Below are positions 44,337 through 56,451 of a stretch of 64,000 nucleotides of DNA, piece by piece (positions within the stretch are counted from its first letter, which is position 1; every line of letters starts with the position of its first letter). The notes under the pieces are model-generated. The model was given only the letters and a program-made list of their open reading frames with translations, was not told the origin of the DNA and did no database searches. This DNA comes from Selaginella tamariscina (lineage: Eukaryota; Streptophyta; Lycopodiopsida; Selaginellales; Selaginellaceae). Location of the stretch: NCBI GenBank assembly GCA_003024785.1, contig PUQB01000147.1:283501-347500 (forward strand). The letters are read 5' to 3'. A program made the translations under genes and the position numbers.

Positions 44337-47300
44337 TCAAGATCTTCTATCTTCTATTGATGTTTCCATGGGTAATGGAGTGTGCGAATGTTCTGTACTC
44401 CTCGAGATAACTTCCGGTCTAATATCTGATTGAAGTTCGTCCTCAGACTCCGACATTGAACCAGATTCGTCTTCAGAGCTATCGCACTTATCTGGAGGGA
44501 ACTTTCTCAAATACTCCTTTATGGATTCGTTGGGGTACTCAGTTGAGAACCTATCTATCCACTTGTTCAGGTCCTCAACCATGGTCTTATCCTTTTCAAC
44601 GGCAAATACACATGTATGCCGAAGGTAACACTCCTTCAAGACGGACCCCCTAGTGCAGTAGTCAAAAACCCACGCATCACTGTGAGGACCCCTGATCAAG
44701 TTGACGATGCTCCGTGCCGCTTGACTTGTGATGTTTGGATAACGTACATTGCCGAATACGTCACTTCCTATCGGTGTATCGGATGGAGGTTCAGGGCCGT
44801 TGGAGTGCAAACAGATGCCTGGCCAGTCATTTGGAAGTTTGAAACTGTTTGGCGCATTCCTAACAACCAAGTGAACAACCGAATCAATGCACTTCGGATC
44901 AGCATCATTCATATAAAATCCTGTCCAACGATGTTTATTCCTCTTGGCAAAGGAGGCAAAGGTATCGGTGACATGAGCAAGAATCAAGAAATAAATACCT
45001 GAAAACGTAATATCAGTCAAGAGTGCAAGTATGAATTCAATAATAAATACCTTCTTTGTACATGCTTGCACGGCTAAGTTTCTCCACCAAATCCTCTAGT
45101 GTCCTCTGTCGAAGGATTTTTTGACACCCGCCGATCCATCACGAACAATTGAAACGGTTTCCTACAAGCAGTGATGGTACCCCATAAAGTCTCCGAATCA
45201 ACAACAAACATCTGTAGGGCTTGTCGTGATTCGTAGCATCCTCCTTTATAAGGTTCAACTCGGTTCTCCGCTGCTGAAGGACTGCCATAAGAGAAGGCGT
45301 CATCGCAATGTTCTCCTTTTTGGCGTTGGCGTGCAATAGATTCTTGCCCAGATCTTCCGATTGATTCACCCATTCGACAAGCATATCATCTTTGTCACAT
45401 GCAAATATTTGCTGACCTCTTCGTATGTTGAAGCCGAAATCCAACCCAGTTTGTGGCAGTGTATTCCCAACCACTCCTTGAAGTGCCTGACCGTCTTCAA
45501 CTCCATTGCCTTGAGATGAAAAGGAGAGGTGGGCTGCTGTTGTTAATTGTAATTTGCCATCAATCACCAAATCAGCCAAGACTTCCATCTCCTCCATCGT
45601 TGTTCCATTTAAAGGCTTCAACCATGTGAGCTTGAAATCGTTGTCTACATCCTTTATAGATTGAACAGACTTAGCCTTCGGCGTCTTACTGGGTTTCTTT
45701 GCAGACTTCTCTGAGGGCTCCACTTCACTTGTCTGCTTCTTCTTCAGTGTTCCTTTTGCAAAGGATTCCATAATCCCCAACCATTTGGCAAAGATCCTAT
45801 CTCGGGACAAGAAATCAACATCATCAAAAGGATGTTTCCTTCCCGCCCACCTGGGCAAAATCAACTGCTACAATTTCTTCAACTCTCTGAGGAAAAAGAC
45901 AGATTAATATACCGGCGAGATAAATCCCGCCCAAACAATTTGCTTACCCGGTATTCCGCAGATTGTGTATTCCCTGCGGTAGCTCTTTGTGGTCGCTGAA
46001 GAGATTCCCACACGGCTCGCGTGTGTTTGAACTTCTCCCATATTTTGCTGTTGTAGTGGTTGGTGTCTGCAGCGTCCCATTCCGCCGATAACTTATGGTA
46101 CTGCTCGATTGTGAGATTCGGCTTCGCTAAAAACGCCGATCTTTTCGTCAGCTTCTCACGGGTATGCTCGGAAAGTTTTGTTGCCATCGTTCCTTTGTTG
46201 TGTTCGTCGAGAAGTCGTTGGGCTGCCGTTATTGTGTGCTGGCCACTAATGATGTAGTACTTAACTGATTTTCTATTCTCCGTCTGAACCTTCCTCATTT
46301 GTTCGGTGTTGTGATCCACACTTTGTCAGCGCCTTTGTTCTTCGTAGTATGCGCACAAAACAGCATTATGTGGAACGGTGTAAGAATTGTCGTCCTTCAT
46401 CTTCTCCATGAGCTCAGCTACACGTTCCTGATTGAGTGGCCTGTAATTGAAGTTTGGGTTGACGCTGCAATACTTAACCCTACACTGGTAAATCTATCAT
46501 CCAACATCATTTCCTTGTGCTTATTGCAGCATGGGATGCCACAGGTGCAGCTGACAAAACGACTAATGATTTTCTTTACGATCCGAATCAACATGTGTGA
46601 TCCCCGATTGATGCTGTTCTAAGTTCTCGGCACACTCTTCCAGCTCCCGAAATTTCTAAGCAAATTGAACGTGATCTGTAAAGAACCTGAGACCAAGCCA
46701 CCCTCTCAATCTCCTTTATGATGTCGCTGTGTTCTTCTTCAATGTGAAGAGGGACGATTGCTCCACTTGCTGATTTTCTGTATTGTGAAGCAATATCTCC
46801 TGACAATACACCTACTCGATGAGTCTGAAGATCTTCGAAGTAGACATCCAGATGGATCCCCTCCATAGATGGGCTTTCGTTGAGTTGAAGAAGAACTCCA
46901 AGGTCAACATCATTAGTGAACACGTGAACGTCATTATCCACAAGTCGACAAAACCACCCGAAATTAATGTTGTAACTGCGACCTCTGGATCCGAGAACGT
47001 GACATTGGATGGAACAAGGCATATGTGTCGAGCATCGTTCAATCTGGGTTCACGCATGCTTTCGGATGCTTGACTAGCACACCCACTTTCCATTGTTTTG
47101 CTTGTCCATGCGATGTGACAGAGGTTAGTTTGACAGCAACCATGGTTGTTCCAATGCGCTTCCCGTTTATTTGAAATATGGCCAAGTTGATTCCAGAATC
47201 CCCCTGCCCATCTCTTCTCCTGCTCTCGTCTTTAATGTCACCTCAATTCCACATCTGAATACAAAAATGATTAGTTCAAGTATCCGAGTATAACAGATTT

Positions 47301-47338
47301 TATTTTAATTCTTACCCAGAATTTGACGACGACTCCAT
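44337..47338 (-). pseudogene. ParB/Srx-like and DNA-methylase-like multi-exon gene, copy B
   Basis: Exon 1 is 47,316-47,338 (MESSSNS). Introns with GT-AG ends are 47,255-47,315 (61 bp), 45,887-45,947 (61 bp) and 44,999-45,050 (52 bp). The N-terminal domain contains MGRGILESTW and MVAVKLTSV. A conserved segment includes CRLVDNDVHVFTNDVD. The ParB/Srx-like motif IISGQHTITAAQRLL lies at about 46,215-46,260. A basic linker (KKPSKTPKAK) follows. Near the C-terminus (about 44,670-44,580) VFDYCTRGSVLKE and VFAVEKD are spaced like motif I and the following acidic strand of N6/N4-type DNA methylases. No catalytic DPPY-type motif was found, so methylation is unproven. Frameshifts near 47,040, 46,630, 46,310, 45,870 and 45,230 show it is broken. 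An acidic Ser-rich tail ends the protein. Confidence 0.5.
45914..45931. promoter_or_regulatory. Single palindrome unit inside an intron of the ParB/methylase-like gene
   Basis: GGCGAGATAAATCCCGCC is a close variant of the array palindrome and lies alone inside the proposed 61-bp intron 45,887-45,947, about 1.8 kb from the nearest array. Whether it is a stray copy or a functional site cannot be told. The intron is supported by GTAAGC at its start and a pyrimidine tract with CAG at its end. Confidence 0.5.
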
Positions 47339-47679
47339 ACTAATGACTCGATCTCCTTGTTTGATCAAATCGTCCTTCTGCAAAATAATACACTATGAAT
47401 ACAAATCATATAAAAACGCACACACACTTGTATAAACCCGAATATACAAAAATAATACACAGAGAGAAGTAGACGAATTAACTGTCCAAAGCTCACTTTG
47501 TGCTAGTGCAAAAGAAAGATAACATTTCGTTTTAGAACCACCACAAATGTGAGCTCTGGACAGTTTTACATAGATTCCTAGCTTTTACTCGAAATATTAT
47601 GATAAGATGATAAAAGTAAATAAAATGAGATATGCAACTTATATATACTAATACACATATATATTCACATGGAAGGTGC

Positions 47680-48868
47680 GGCGGGATTAATCTCGCCACC
47701 CCTTCAATGCCTCCTGAAAGAGTGGGCGGGATTAATCTCGCCACCTTTCTGGAGGCCTTGAACGGGAGTGCGGAATTAATCTTGCCACCCTTCTCGGTCT
47801 CAGAGAGAACTGGGCAGGATTTATTTGGCACACCCCTTCAGTGACTCCAGAAAGGAGCGGGATTAATCTCGCCCACCATGTAAGGGATGGTTAAATGAAT
47901 TTCCCCACCCTTCCCATTCTCTCCATTGGTATGTTGTAAACCTTCTACGTCTCAGACAGAAACGTTTGGGATTGGTCCGACTCACCAATGGAGAAAAAAA
48001 GGAAGGGTGGCGGGATTCATTCCTCCAACAGGCATTGAAGGCTCGGCGGGATTAATCCCGCCGCCCAGGGCCTTCACTCGGTCCCTATGCGGCGGGATTA
48101 ATCCCGCCGGACGCCAATTCCCTCGAAATCGGGCGGGATTAATCCCCCGCCTAGGCCCTTTAGGCAGGCCTTTGGCGGCGGGATTAATCCCGCCCGATTC
48201 CCGCAGGGCAGCGGGATTAATCCCGCCGCCCGGCCCTTCACTCGGCCTAGGGGCGGGATTAATCCCGCTGGACGCCAATGCCCTGCGCGAATCCGGCGAT
48301 TAATCCCGCCGCCTAGGCCCTTCAGGCAGGCCAATGGCGGCGGGATAAATCCGCCGATTCCGCGCAGGGCATGCGTACGGCGGGATTAATCCGCGCCCAG
48401 GCCCTTCACTGGGCCTTAGTCGGCGGGATTAATCCGCCGAACGTCAATGCCCTATGCGAAATCCGCGGGATTAATCCCGCCGCCTAGGCCCTTTCAGGCA
48501 GGCCAATGGCGGCGGGATAAATCCGCCCGATTCCGCGCAGGGCATGTGTACGCGGCGGGATTAATCCCGCCGCCCAGGCCCTTCACTTCGGCCCTCGGCG
48601 ACGGGATTAATCCGCCGGACGCCAATGGCTGCGCGGAATTCGGGGATTAATCCCCGCCGCCTAGGCCCGAGTGAAGGCGGGCGGCGGGATTAATCCGCCC
48701 GCCTAGGCCCTTCAGGCAGGCCAATGGCGACGGGATTAATCCCGCCGCCCGACCCTTCACTCGGGCCCTAGCGGCGGGATTAATCCCGCCGCCGAGTGGC
48801 TAATTATATAGCAGCGGGATTAATCCCGCCGCTACACACGTCTCACCATATAGCGGCGGATTAATCCC
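47680..48868. repeat. Palindrome array 1, copy B
   Basis: The same palindrome and spacer vocabulary as 25,905-26,850 but longer, with more units and many single-base losses (for example GGCGGGATTAATCCGCC). Spacer phrases CCTAGGCCCTTCAGGCAGGCCAATGGC and GACGCCAATGCCCTGCGCG recur. It ends GCAGCGGGATTAATCCCGCCGCTACACACG and passes into the CA/TA microsatellite, as in copy A. It sits upstream of the minus-strand gene start at 47,338. Confidence 0.85.
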
Positions 48869-49447
48869 GCCGCTACACACACACACACACAGATATATAT
48901 ATGTATATGTGTGTGAGAGTGCGTGTGTGTGCCAGAGATAGTCAAATCAGATAAAATTATACAAATACACACACACATATATATATGTATATACCGTCTG
49001 TGTGCGAGAGATAGATAAATAAATAAAAATTACACAATATATGTATGTATACATAGTATATATATAATATAATGTATATGTATATCGTGTGTATGCGTGT
49101 GTGAAAACAAATAAATCATACAGATAAACAAACACACACACACACATATATATACAGGATTGTGCGTGTGTGTGCGAGAGATACAATTAACAAATCAATA
49201 AAATATATACACACACACACATATATAGATAAATAAATAGAATTATATATATATATCTGTGTGTGTATATGTATACGAGTGTGCGTGTGTGCGAGAGATA
49301 GAGATTTATAGAGAAGAGAGAGAGAGAAGGAGATATATATATATATACGGATATATATATATATATATATATCTGTGTGTGTATATGTATATGAGTGTGC
49401 GTGTGTGTGCAAGAGATAAAGATCTATAGAGAAGAGAGAGAGAGAAG

Positions 49448-49504
<57 letters not shown>

Positions 49505-49800
49505 GTGTGTGTATATGTATACGAGTGTGCGTGTGTGTGCAAGAGATAGAGATCTATAGAGAAGAGAGAGAGAGAGGAGATATATATATATTATATATAT
49601 ATATATACAGATATATATATATATCTGTGTGTATATATGTATACGAGTGTGCGTGTGTGTGCGAGAGATAGAGATTTAAATTATATTATTAAGATACACA
49701 CACATATAAAATATATGTGAATAAAAATAAATAAATATCACAAATAAACGCAGAGGAGTGTGCGTGTGAGAGAGTGAGAGAGAGAGATCTTACCTGTGTG
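48869..49800. repeat. Microsatellite block, copy B
   Basis: (CA)n, (TA)n and (TG)n runs with the recurrent phrase GAGTGTGCGTGTGTG(TGC)GAGAGATA. It includes a ~60-bp uninterrupted (AT)n at 49,450-49,502 and recurrent GAGAAGAGAGAGAGAGAAGGAGATATAT units not seen in copy A. Non-coding. Confidence 0.8.
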
Positions 49801-50159
49801 AGAGAAAGAAGGAGATTTCGCCGCCGCCGCCTTACAAACCCTAGGAATATACCAAAACCCTAAAAGGAATAGAATATATATTAAGCCTAATTGAATATTC
49901 CTTTTAAGAATATACTTAAACCCTAAAAAGAATAAACTATAGATTCGCCCTAAACGAATATTCTTTTATTATATTATCAGCGTGTGCGTGTGCGTGGGTG
50001 TATCACATACACCCCAAGAATAAATATCATGCAAGGGTTTAACACGTGTATGAGAGTGTTAAAGTTTCACATACAGCGATACATATATACACACATAGTA
50101 TTATACACATAGACATACATACATATTAGTACATATTAATATTAGAGAGACAGAGTACA
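49801..50159. other. Telomere-motif-like and AT-rich link, copy B
   Basis: Counterpart of 27,861-28,225, with AAACCCTAGG and CCAAAACCCTAAAAGG motifs. Nothing coding is supported. Confidence 0.4.
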
Positions 50160-50660
50160 GGATCATGTATGGTGTGTATGTATGAGAGAAGAGTGACAAT
50201 ACATATTATGGATCATGCATGGTGTGTATGTTTGAGAAAAGAGAGAGTACATATTTACATGGATCATGCATGGTGTGTATGTATGAGAGAAGAGTGAGAG
50301 TGTTAACAAATTAAATTCATACACATTGGATATATTAGTACACACATATACATACACACATGTATACACACAGACATACATACATATTACATGTGTAAAT
50401 TCAATGTAGGGTTTAGGGTTAGGGTTAGGATGGATCATGCATGGTGTTTATGTATGAGAGGAGTGAGTGTTATACACAGATATACATTATACATATTACA
50501 TAATATTATTACATCAGTACATATTATGGATCATGCATGGTGTGTACGTATGAGAGAAGAGACAGGCTACATATTATGGATCATGATCATGCATGGTGTG
50601 TATGTATGAGAGAAGGGATTATGCATGGTGACACTGTGTATGTATGAGAGAAGAGATAGA
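50160..50660. repeat. 50-bp minisatellite, copy B
   Basis: Fewer and more diverged units of the GGATCATGCATGGTGTGTATG repeat than in copy A. A GGGTTTAGGGTTAGGGTTAGG telomere-like phrase lies at 50,408-50,430; copy A has one repeat less there. Confidence 0.75.
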
Positions 50661-52004
50661 GTGTTAACAAATGAAAATCGTACACATTGCATATATTATA
50701 TTAGTACACATATATACATACACACGTGTATACACACAGACATACATATATATTACATGTGTAAATTCAATGTGTTACATACACACACACTGAGTACATA
50801 TAGATCATACATGCGTTGAACATGATGTTTTTAAATAAAGAAGCAACATATAATTTCTCAAGTTTGGTTTAGGGCAATGTGCATGTGTGTGCATATGTGT
50901 CTCTGTAAGTGCTTCTAATGTGTGCACATGTATATATAAATTTATGATTGTGTTTATATATAATATGTGCAAAACAAACATCGAATAATTAAGAAAATAA
51001 TATTAATATACACACTATGAACATATTTTAAATTATACATAATAATATATGATTTTATCTATATATAGCCATATATAGTTTTAATAATATATATTAATTT
51101 AAAATTGATAATAAGGTTTAACACTAGAATATTCTTGAAATAATAACAAATTAATTGAGAAAATTCCATTAATATATACAAATGTAGAATAATTACTGAG
51201 AATTAAGAATAAGACTAATTTAATTATGATAATCATGTTTAATACTGGAATATTCTTTGAATATTAAGAAAATAACAAAGAATATCCCATTAATAGTAGG
51301 AAATGTAAATTAATTACTCGAGTAATTAAGAAAATAATAATAATAAACAGACTATGAATATATTTTAAATGATACATAATAATATATCAATTTATTTATT
51401 GTATTAGTGTATATTATATATAATATAAACTCAATAATATATACTTGAATATTAAGAATGTGAACAATTACAAAAATTTCGTAACATTAAACAGCTTGAA
51501 GCACTTGAATAACATTAAATGCAATTTTAAAACACTCATTGGAATTGGAGAGTATATATGTCAGATTGTCGGTTATTTGTTTCAACTCATCTTAAATTTT
51601 CTTTTCTGTTATTTCAAAAATTTCGAATTTCTGACAAGTTATCAGTCTGACATGTAAATTTAAAAATACATTTAATTTCCCACTCAAATTCAGATCTGGT
51701 TCTTTCTCCGGCAAGGGTTTCTTCATTTTCACTCTTCAAATTTTCTTTTTTCTTCTTAGTGATCAGCTCAGGAGCGACATTAAATTGGGTGCGCTATTGT
51801 TTATAGGAAAGCACGGCGCCTTCAGTGCTGTTTACAAATAAGTATTATAAACAAATTTAGATATATTTATAAAGATTCACTCTCTTACATTCTCTCTTAA
51901 ATTTTTAGAATTTAGGGATTTAGGAATGCATTAGGATTACAATATATTCTGTTAGGGATTTATCCCGTTTAAATATTTTTTAACTTAATATTCTCGGTTA
52001 GCCG
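50661..52004. other. AT-rich stretch with the exon-like segment, copy B
   Basis: Counterpart of 28,836-30,239. The exon-like stretch is at about 51,690-51,840 and still reads IGKHGAFSAVYK, but the donor has changed from GTAAGT to ATAAGT so splicing there would fail. No other coding signal. Confidence 0.35.
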
Positions 52005-52675
52005 GGGCGGCGAGATTAATCCAGCCATTTTTTTTCGCCTCTTTGAAGAGGTGACGGGATTAATCCCGCCACCATTTCTTTCATAGCTATAGCAGAATTA
52101 GTTCGGGCAATGCTTCTCCGCCTCTTAAAAAGAGCGGCAAGATTAATCCCGCCGATAACTCTCTCAACTAATAATGATTTACTTAAATTTATTAGAAAGA
52201 GTTGTCGGCGGGATTAATCTCGCCAACCATTTTAAGAGGCAGAGAAGGGGTGGCGGGATTAATCTCGCCACTACTTCCCTGTTTTAAATATTTGTGGGCA
52301 GAATTCATCCCGAATCTCTTTGAAATCATAGTTTCGGAGAGAGTTGTGGGCGGGATTAATCCGCCGCTTATTCCCCGTCGTCAGAGTTGTGGGCGGGATT
52401 AATCCCGCCGCCTATTCTCCGTCGTCAGTGTTGTGGGCGGGATTAATCCCGCCCCCTCTTCCTCGTCGGAGGAATTTGCGGCGGGATTAATCCCGCCAAT
52501 ACTTCCTAGTCGGAGGGAGCCCGCGGCGGGATTAATCCCGCCGCCTCTCTCCGACGGGGTAGAGTCGGCGAGGATTAATCCCGCCGACTCTCTCCGATGG
52601 GGTAGAGTCGGCGGCGGGATTAATCCCGCCGACTCACTTTGAAGGGGTAGAGTCTGCGGCGGGATTAATCCCGCC
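52005..52675. repeat. Palindrome array 2, copy B
   Basis: About 13 units of GGCGGGATTAATCCCGCC with the same spacer sequences as copy A array 2; roughly four units from the middle of copy A's array are absent. Period about 43-45 bp in the regular part. It ends about 155 bp before the start codon of the DUF7869-like gene. Confidence 0.9.
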
Positions 52676-52828
52676 CATCAGTTATATTAATAAAGCATGA
52701 GATATTATTTTATATATAATTATGTATTATTGCACATGCATATTATTAAGCAACTGCAGTTATGATTTCTTACAAATATTGCATAAACAGATATCATAAA
52801 TAACACAATTATTTATGTGTAGGACAAT

Positions 52829-55800
52829 ATGTATAATATTGGAGATAAAGTATGTCTTCTTCGGAACAACGAGATAGTTGGCACTGGAACTGTGGAAGTT
52901 CGAGATGATAATGCATCATGTCACAATATTGCCCAAGGATCTTGTGTGTACGTATGGGTGAACACCATTTTCAAGCATGTTGAGGTTCCTGGAATGGAAT
53001 TTGAGGAGGGTTCTCCTGTATTCTGGAATTTGGATAAAGTCAAGGCTGACACAGAATATACAGAGTCACAAACAAACAGTAGCACGAGTTTTCCAGATGA
53101 TGGCTTGCCTGCTGTGATGGATGAGGTGATTCTCTTTCTTCAGGAGATTGAGTTGGGAGAGGCATCATCACAGCTATAAATCCAATGGAAGCAGTGTCAG
53201 AAGAGACACTAGGGTCCGACTTCGTGGGTAGTTGTGACAGAGTTTCACCTAATGGCACTTTGCATCCTGGATCCCTCGTGAGAGGTGCGAACATCTGAAT
53301 TAAGATGGCAAGATGGTTCAACATATTCTGGGTTGGATTTCAATAATAACAACCCGGAAGAACAACCCGTATTTGAAGAGGTTCCTTGCATTGGTCCTAT
53401 TGTAAGAAAAAGGCGATTCATGGGTTGCAGATCTTCCCCTACATGTTTCAGCAAGAGGATGAAGATGGATCCTACATCTTCCTAAAGTGTTACGAGCATT
53501 CCACGATTGACTGCTGCAAGAAGAAGTGTTTGTCAGATGGCAGACCGGAATGAAATTACCCAATGTAGACAAGTCTTTCGTACGCTCACCCAAAAGCAAA
53601 GGCATGGAATTTGTATATGCTGCACTAACTGGGTGTATTGATGGAATGGCTTTGGACACTGGTTATCAGAGTACATCCATGGTATTTAATAAGGTGGCCA
53701 TCTGCTTCAAAGCTTGGTACAGTATATATGGGATTCCAAAGACCACGTTCTACCGTCGGAGGGATGAGTGGTTAGATGGAGCGCGAACCTCAGTACATGG
53801 GAACATGGCTTGGTCAAAACCCGCTCTCACATTATGGCAGCCATAGAGATACTCAAGGCTTTTGGTGGAAGCAAATGCAGACAGAATGCCCCACAAATGC
53901 CGAACCACAAAATGCAGGGTCAGGGAAAATCTCAAGGTTTTGCCTTCGATCTACACTCAATTGAAGCTGTGTGAACATGTGAACAAGTGCCTCAGCTTGA
54001 TGGGGCTGCAAGCAATCTGCACTGGTACCTTCAACAACATATGGAATACTCATTTTAAGGATGTGGAGATTGCAAAACACTCTAGCTTTTCCAAGTGTGA
54101 CACTTGTACATCATTGAAGGCTGCAGAGGCTTGTGCAAAAACCTTGGTGGAGATCACTGCCATTCAAAAGAAGATGGAGGCCCACATGATTGCGCAACAA
54201 ACTTGCCGGTCTCAGTACTATGCACACCGCATGCTTTCTGTGTCACACCCATCAGAGTACCTGTGCTTGATCCATGACAAGATGGATCATTCAAAGACCA
54301 GCATTCCAAAGCTCGTTGCAACACCAAAGTGCCTTGGAAATGTCATGAAACTTCCGATTTCATTGACAGGTGTGCTAACACATGGACACGGTTGTGAATC
54401 ATATGGACACTTTTCACTTCCACATTGGTCTAGCGACTCCAATTTCACTATTGGGTCGTTGGCCATGTGTTTCAGAAACCTTGAAGCCCACTCACAGACA
54501 AGTCCTATCGGTGATCTCAAAGTGAAGAAACAACACCTTCAACCTTTACATAATGCTCTCATGAACACGTCTGCACTTGAGGCTACTTGGGAATATGAGA
54601 GGCATTGTCAGCAACCTGCACAAAAAACAGATGGCCCTGTTGAGAGTTCAGGTTCAGTGGAGGGATCTAGCTCAAATAGTGTACATGTGTCCTCAACATC
54701 AAATAAGCTTCCTCGTCATTTGCTTTTACAGATGGATAATTGTGCAGGCGAGAACAAAAATAGGTAAATCATTTTACTTAAGGGTTTCTCAAGCTCATAC
54801 TTACTTTTATTTTCTAGATATGTGCTAGCATACTTGTCAATGCTTGTTGCCAAAGGTGTGTTTGAAACAATCACGCTCAGTTTTCTTATGGTTGGTCACA
54901 CTCATGAAGATATTGATGCGTTCTTCAGCAAGGTCTCCAACTCTACAAAAAGGACAAGTGCACTTACCTTACCGCATATGATGAATCTTTTTGAAAATTG
55001 CATCTCCAAAAAAAGTTGTGCTTTGCTTGTGACTGAGGTGCCAGACTTCAAAAAATTTCTCAAGGAGTATATAAAAGAGGGGAGTGATTCTTTAGTTGGT
55101 CACCTTGTGCCGCTACAATTCTTTTTCTCCATACGAGATGGTATACCTATTATGCAGTACAAGTTACGGCCATCAGAGCAGGAGTGGTTACCGAAAGAGG
55201 GGTTAATGCTCTTCAAAAGTGGAGAGAATGGAAAGCCACTTCTCCCAGAAGGACAACCAGACCCTATTCCATTGAGTGCCCAGCTCAAGGAACAAGAGGT
55301 TATTATTGATGGCATCAAAAAATATGTGGCATGGGTTCAAAAATCGATGCCAAAGAATTCTGATAAGGCAACTGGTTACTCAGAACTATATAAGCATGTG
55401 GTTGACTATTGGGAGACTGTTGTTCGAGAGTTGGAAGGGCCTACTGTCACAAGTACAGAATTGCAACACCCTTTTTGGCCTAAACAAGGTGGCGAGAGGA
55501 GATTGAAATGACATCACTGAGCACAGACGACATAGAAGCCAGTAGTGATGTGGAAGTGCAAACCCCACACTTTGTTGGACAAAGGAACCAAAAACCTAAA
55601 GCATACTTTGATTGCTGCCAGGATCTTCAAAAACTAATGATGGTTCTCATTACTCCAGATGCGTCATATAATCAGCCTATTTGGATGGGTCAAATTATCG
55701 ACACACCTGAAGTAATCACAAAAAATAGTATTGTTAAGGTTGCATGGTTCAAACCACAAAAAAGGCGACACGAGAAGGAGAGCGAAAGATATAATGGATG

Positions 55801-55945
55801 CCTAGAGAAAACATGGTCTCCCAATCAAAAAGACCCAGCATGTTTTATAAATGTTAAATCCATTCGATATGGGTGGATGTCAAGAAGCGTTGATAAAGTC
55901 ACGATTAACAAAACTGCAAGGGAATGTATGTTTTCTGAAGCTTAA
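52829..55945 (+). pseudogene. DUF7869-like transposase-type protein of the composite element, copy B
   Basis: Same gene as 31,231-34,203. The ATG is at 52,829. Copy B keeps a long uninterrupted exon from about 53,862 to the donor at 54,764, containing the Cys pair CDTCTSLK, LIHDKMDHSKTS, the segment VLTHGHGCESYGHF and LLQMDNCAGENKNR. It then has a 54-bp GT-AG intron (54,764-54,817) and the exon with FLMVGHTHEDIDAFF. The C-terminus (GCLEKTWSPNQKDPACF to FSEA) is complete here but partly deleted in copy A. Copy B is broken instead by indels near 53,157, 53,230, 53,285, 53,485, 53,605, 53,805 and 55,487. DUF7869 members occur in plants, algae, oomycetes and animals, mostly as unassigned mobile-element proteins. 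The nuclease role is inferred from residue pattern, not shown. Confidence 0.6.
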
Positions 55946-56451
55946 AGCAATTACAAAATTATAAAATATATATATTTAATATTCATAATTATTATAAACT
56001 CTTTAATAATAGTACCAAATTGTTTACTTAACTATATAAATTTAAAAAATGATATGGAAGATTGACTATATTATTATAGGATTTTATATATATATTATTA
56101 CTACTACAAATTTTTAATTAATAATGTTATATTTAAATATTAATATTTTAATAACAACATCAATATTTATATAATGTACCTCTTATGCTCTTCCTTAATT
56201 GTTATATTAGGCAATATATTATATAATTTAATACCTTCTACTTTTATAATGTTATTAATTTTTGTTCAATGAATGCTATAATTTATTAAAGGGTAGAATA
56301 CAAAATAGAATATTCTAAAGAATATTCTATTTTCAAACATATATTCTAAAGAATATTCCTTTAATATTAGAAAATGCTAATTAAATAGCTAAAATTGCTA
56401 ATTATTAGGAAATGGGACTATAGCCATGCCCATTTTAGTTACAACTTGCAT
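55946..56451. other. 3' terminal non-coding part of composite element, copy B
   Basis: Same AT-rich tail as copy A with the AATAGAATATTC inverted repeat at about 56,300-56,340 and the terminus ACAACTTGCAT at 56,441-56,451. The next base starts ACACGGATGTGCC, which belongs to the right palindrome arm of the LTR-like repeat. Confidence 0.55.

Larger units (their letters stand above)
43125..56451. mobile_element. Composite element, copy B (13.3 kb, most complete)
   Basis: Holds an FCP1/HAD-like gene and the ParB/methylase-like gene on the minus strand, then palindrome array 1, microsatellites, minisatellite, palindrome array 2 and the DUF7869-like gene on the plus strand. The right end (...ACAACTTGCAT, 56,451) equals that of copy A. 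The left end at 43,125 runs almost into the HAD stop codon and shows no inverted match to the right end, so it may be truncated as well. It sits where 10,275-12,615 lies in the first locus, so its arrival or later rearrangement removed 2.3 kb of palindrome. The two gene sets diverge from an approximately 5.5 kb intergenic region made almost entirely of repeats. Confidence 0.65.
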
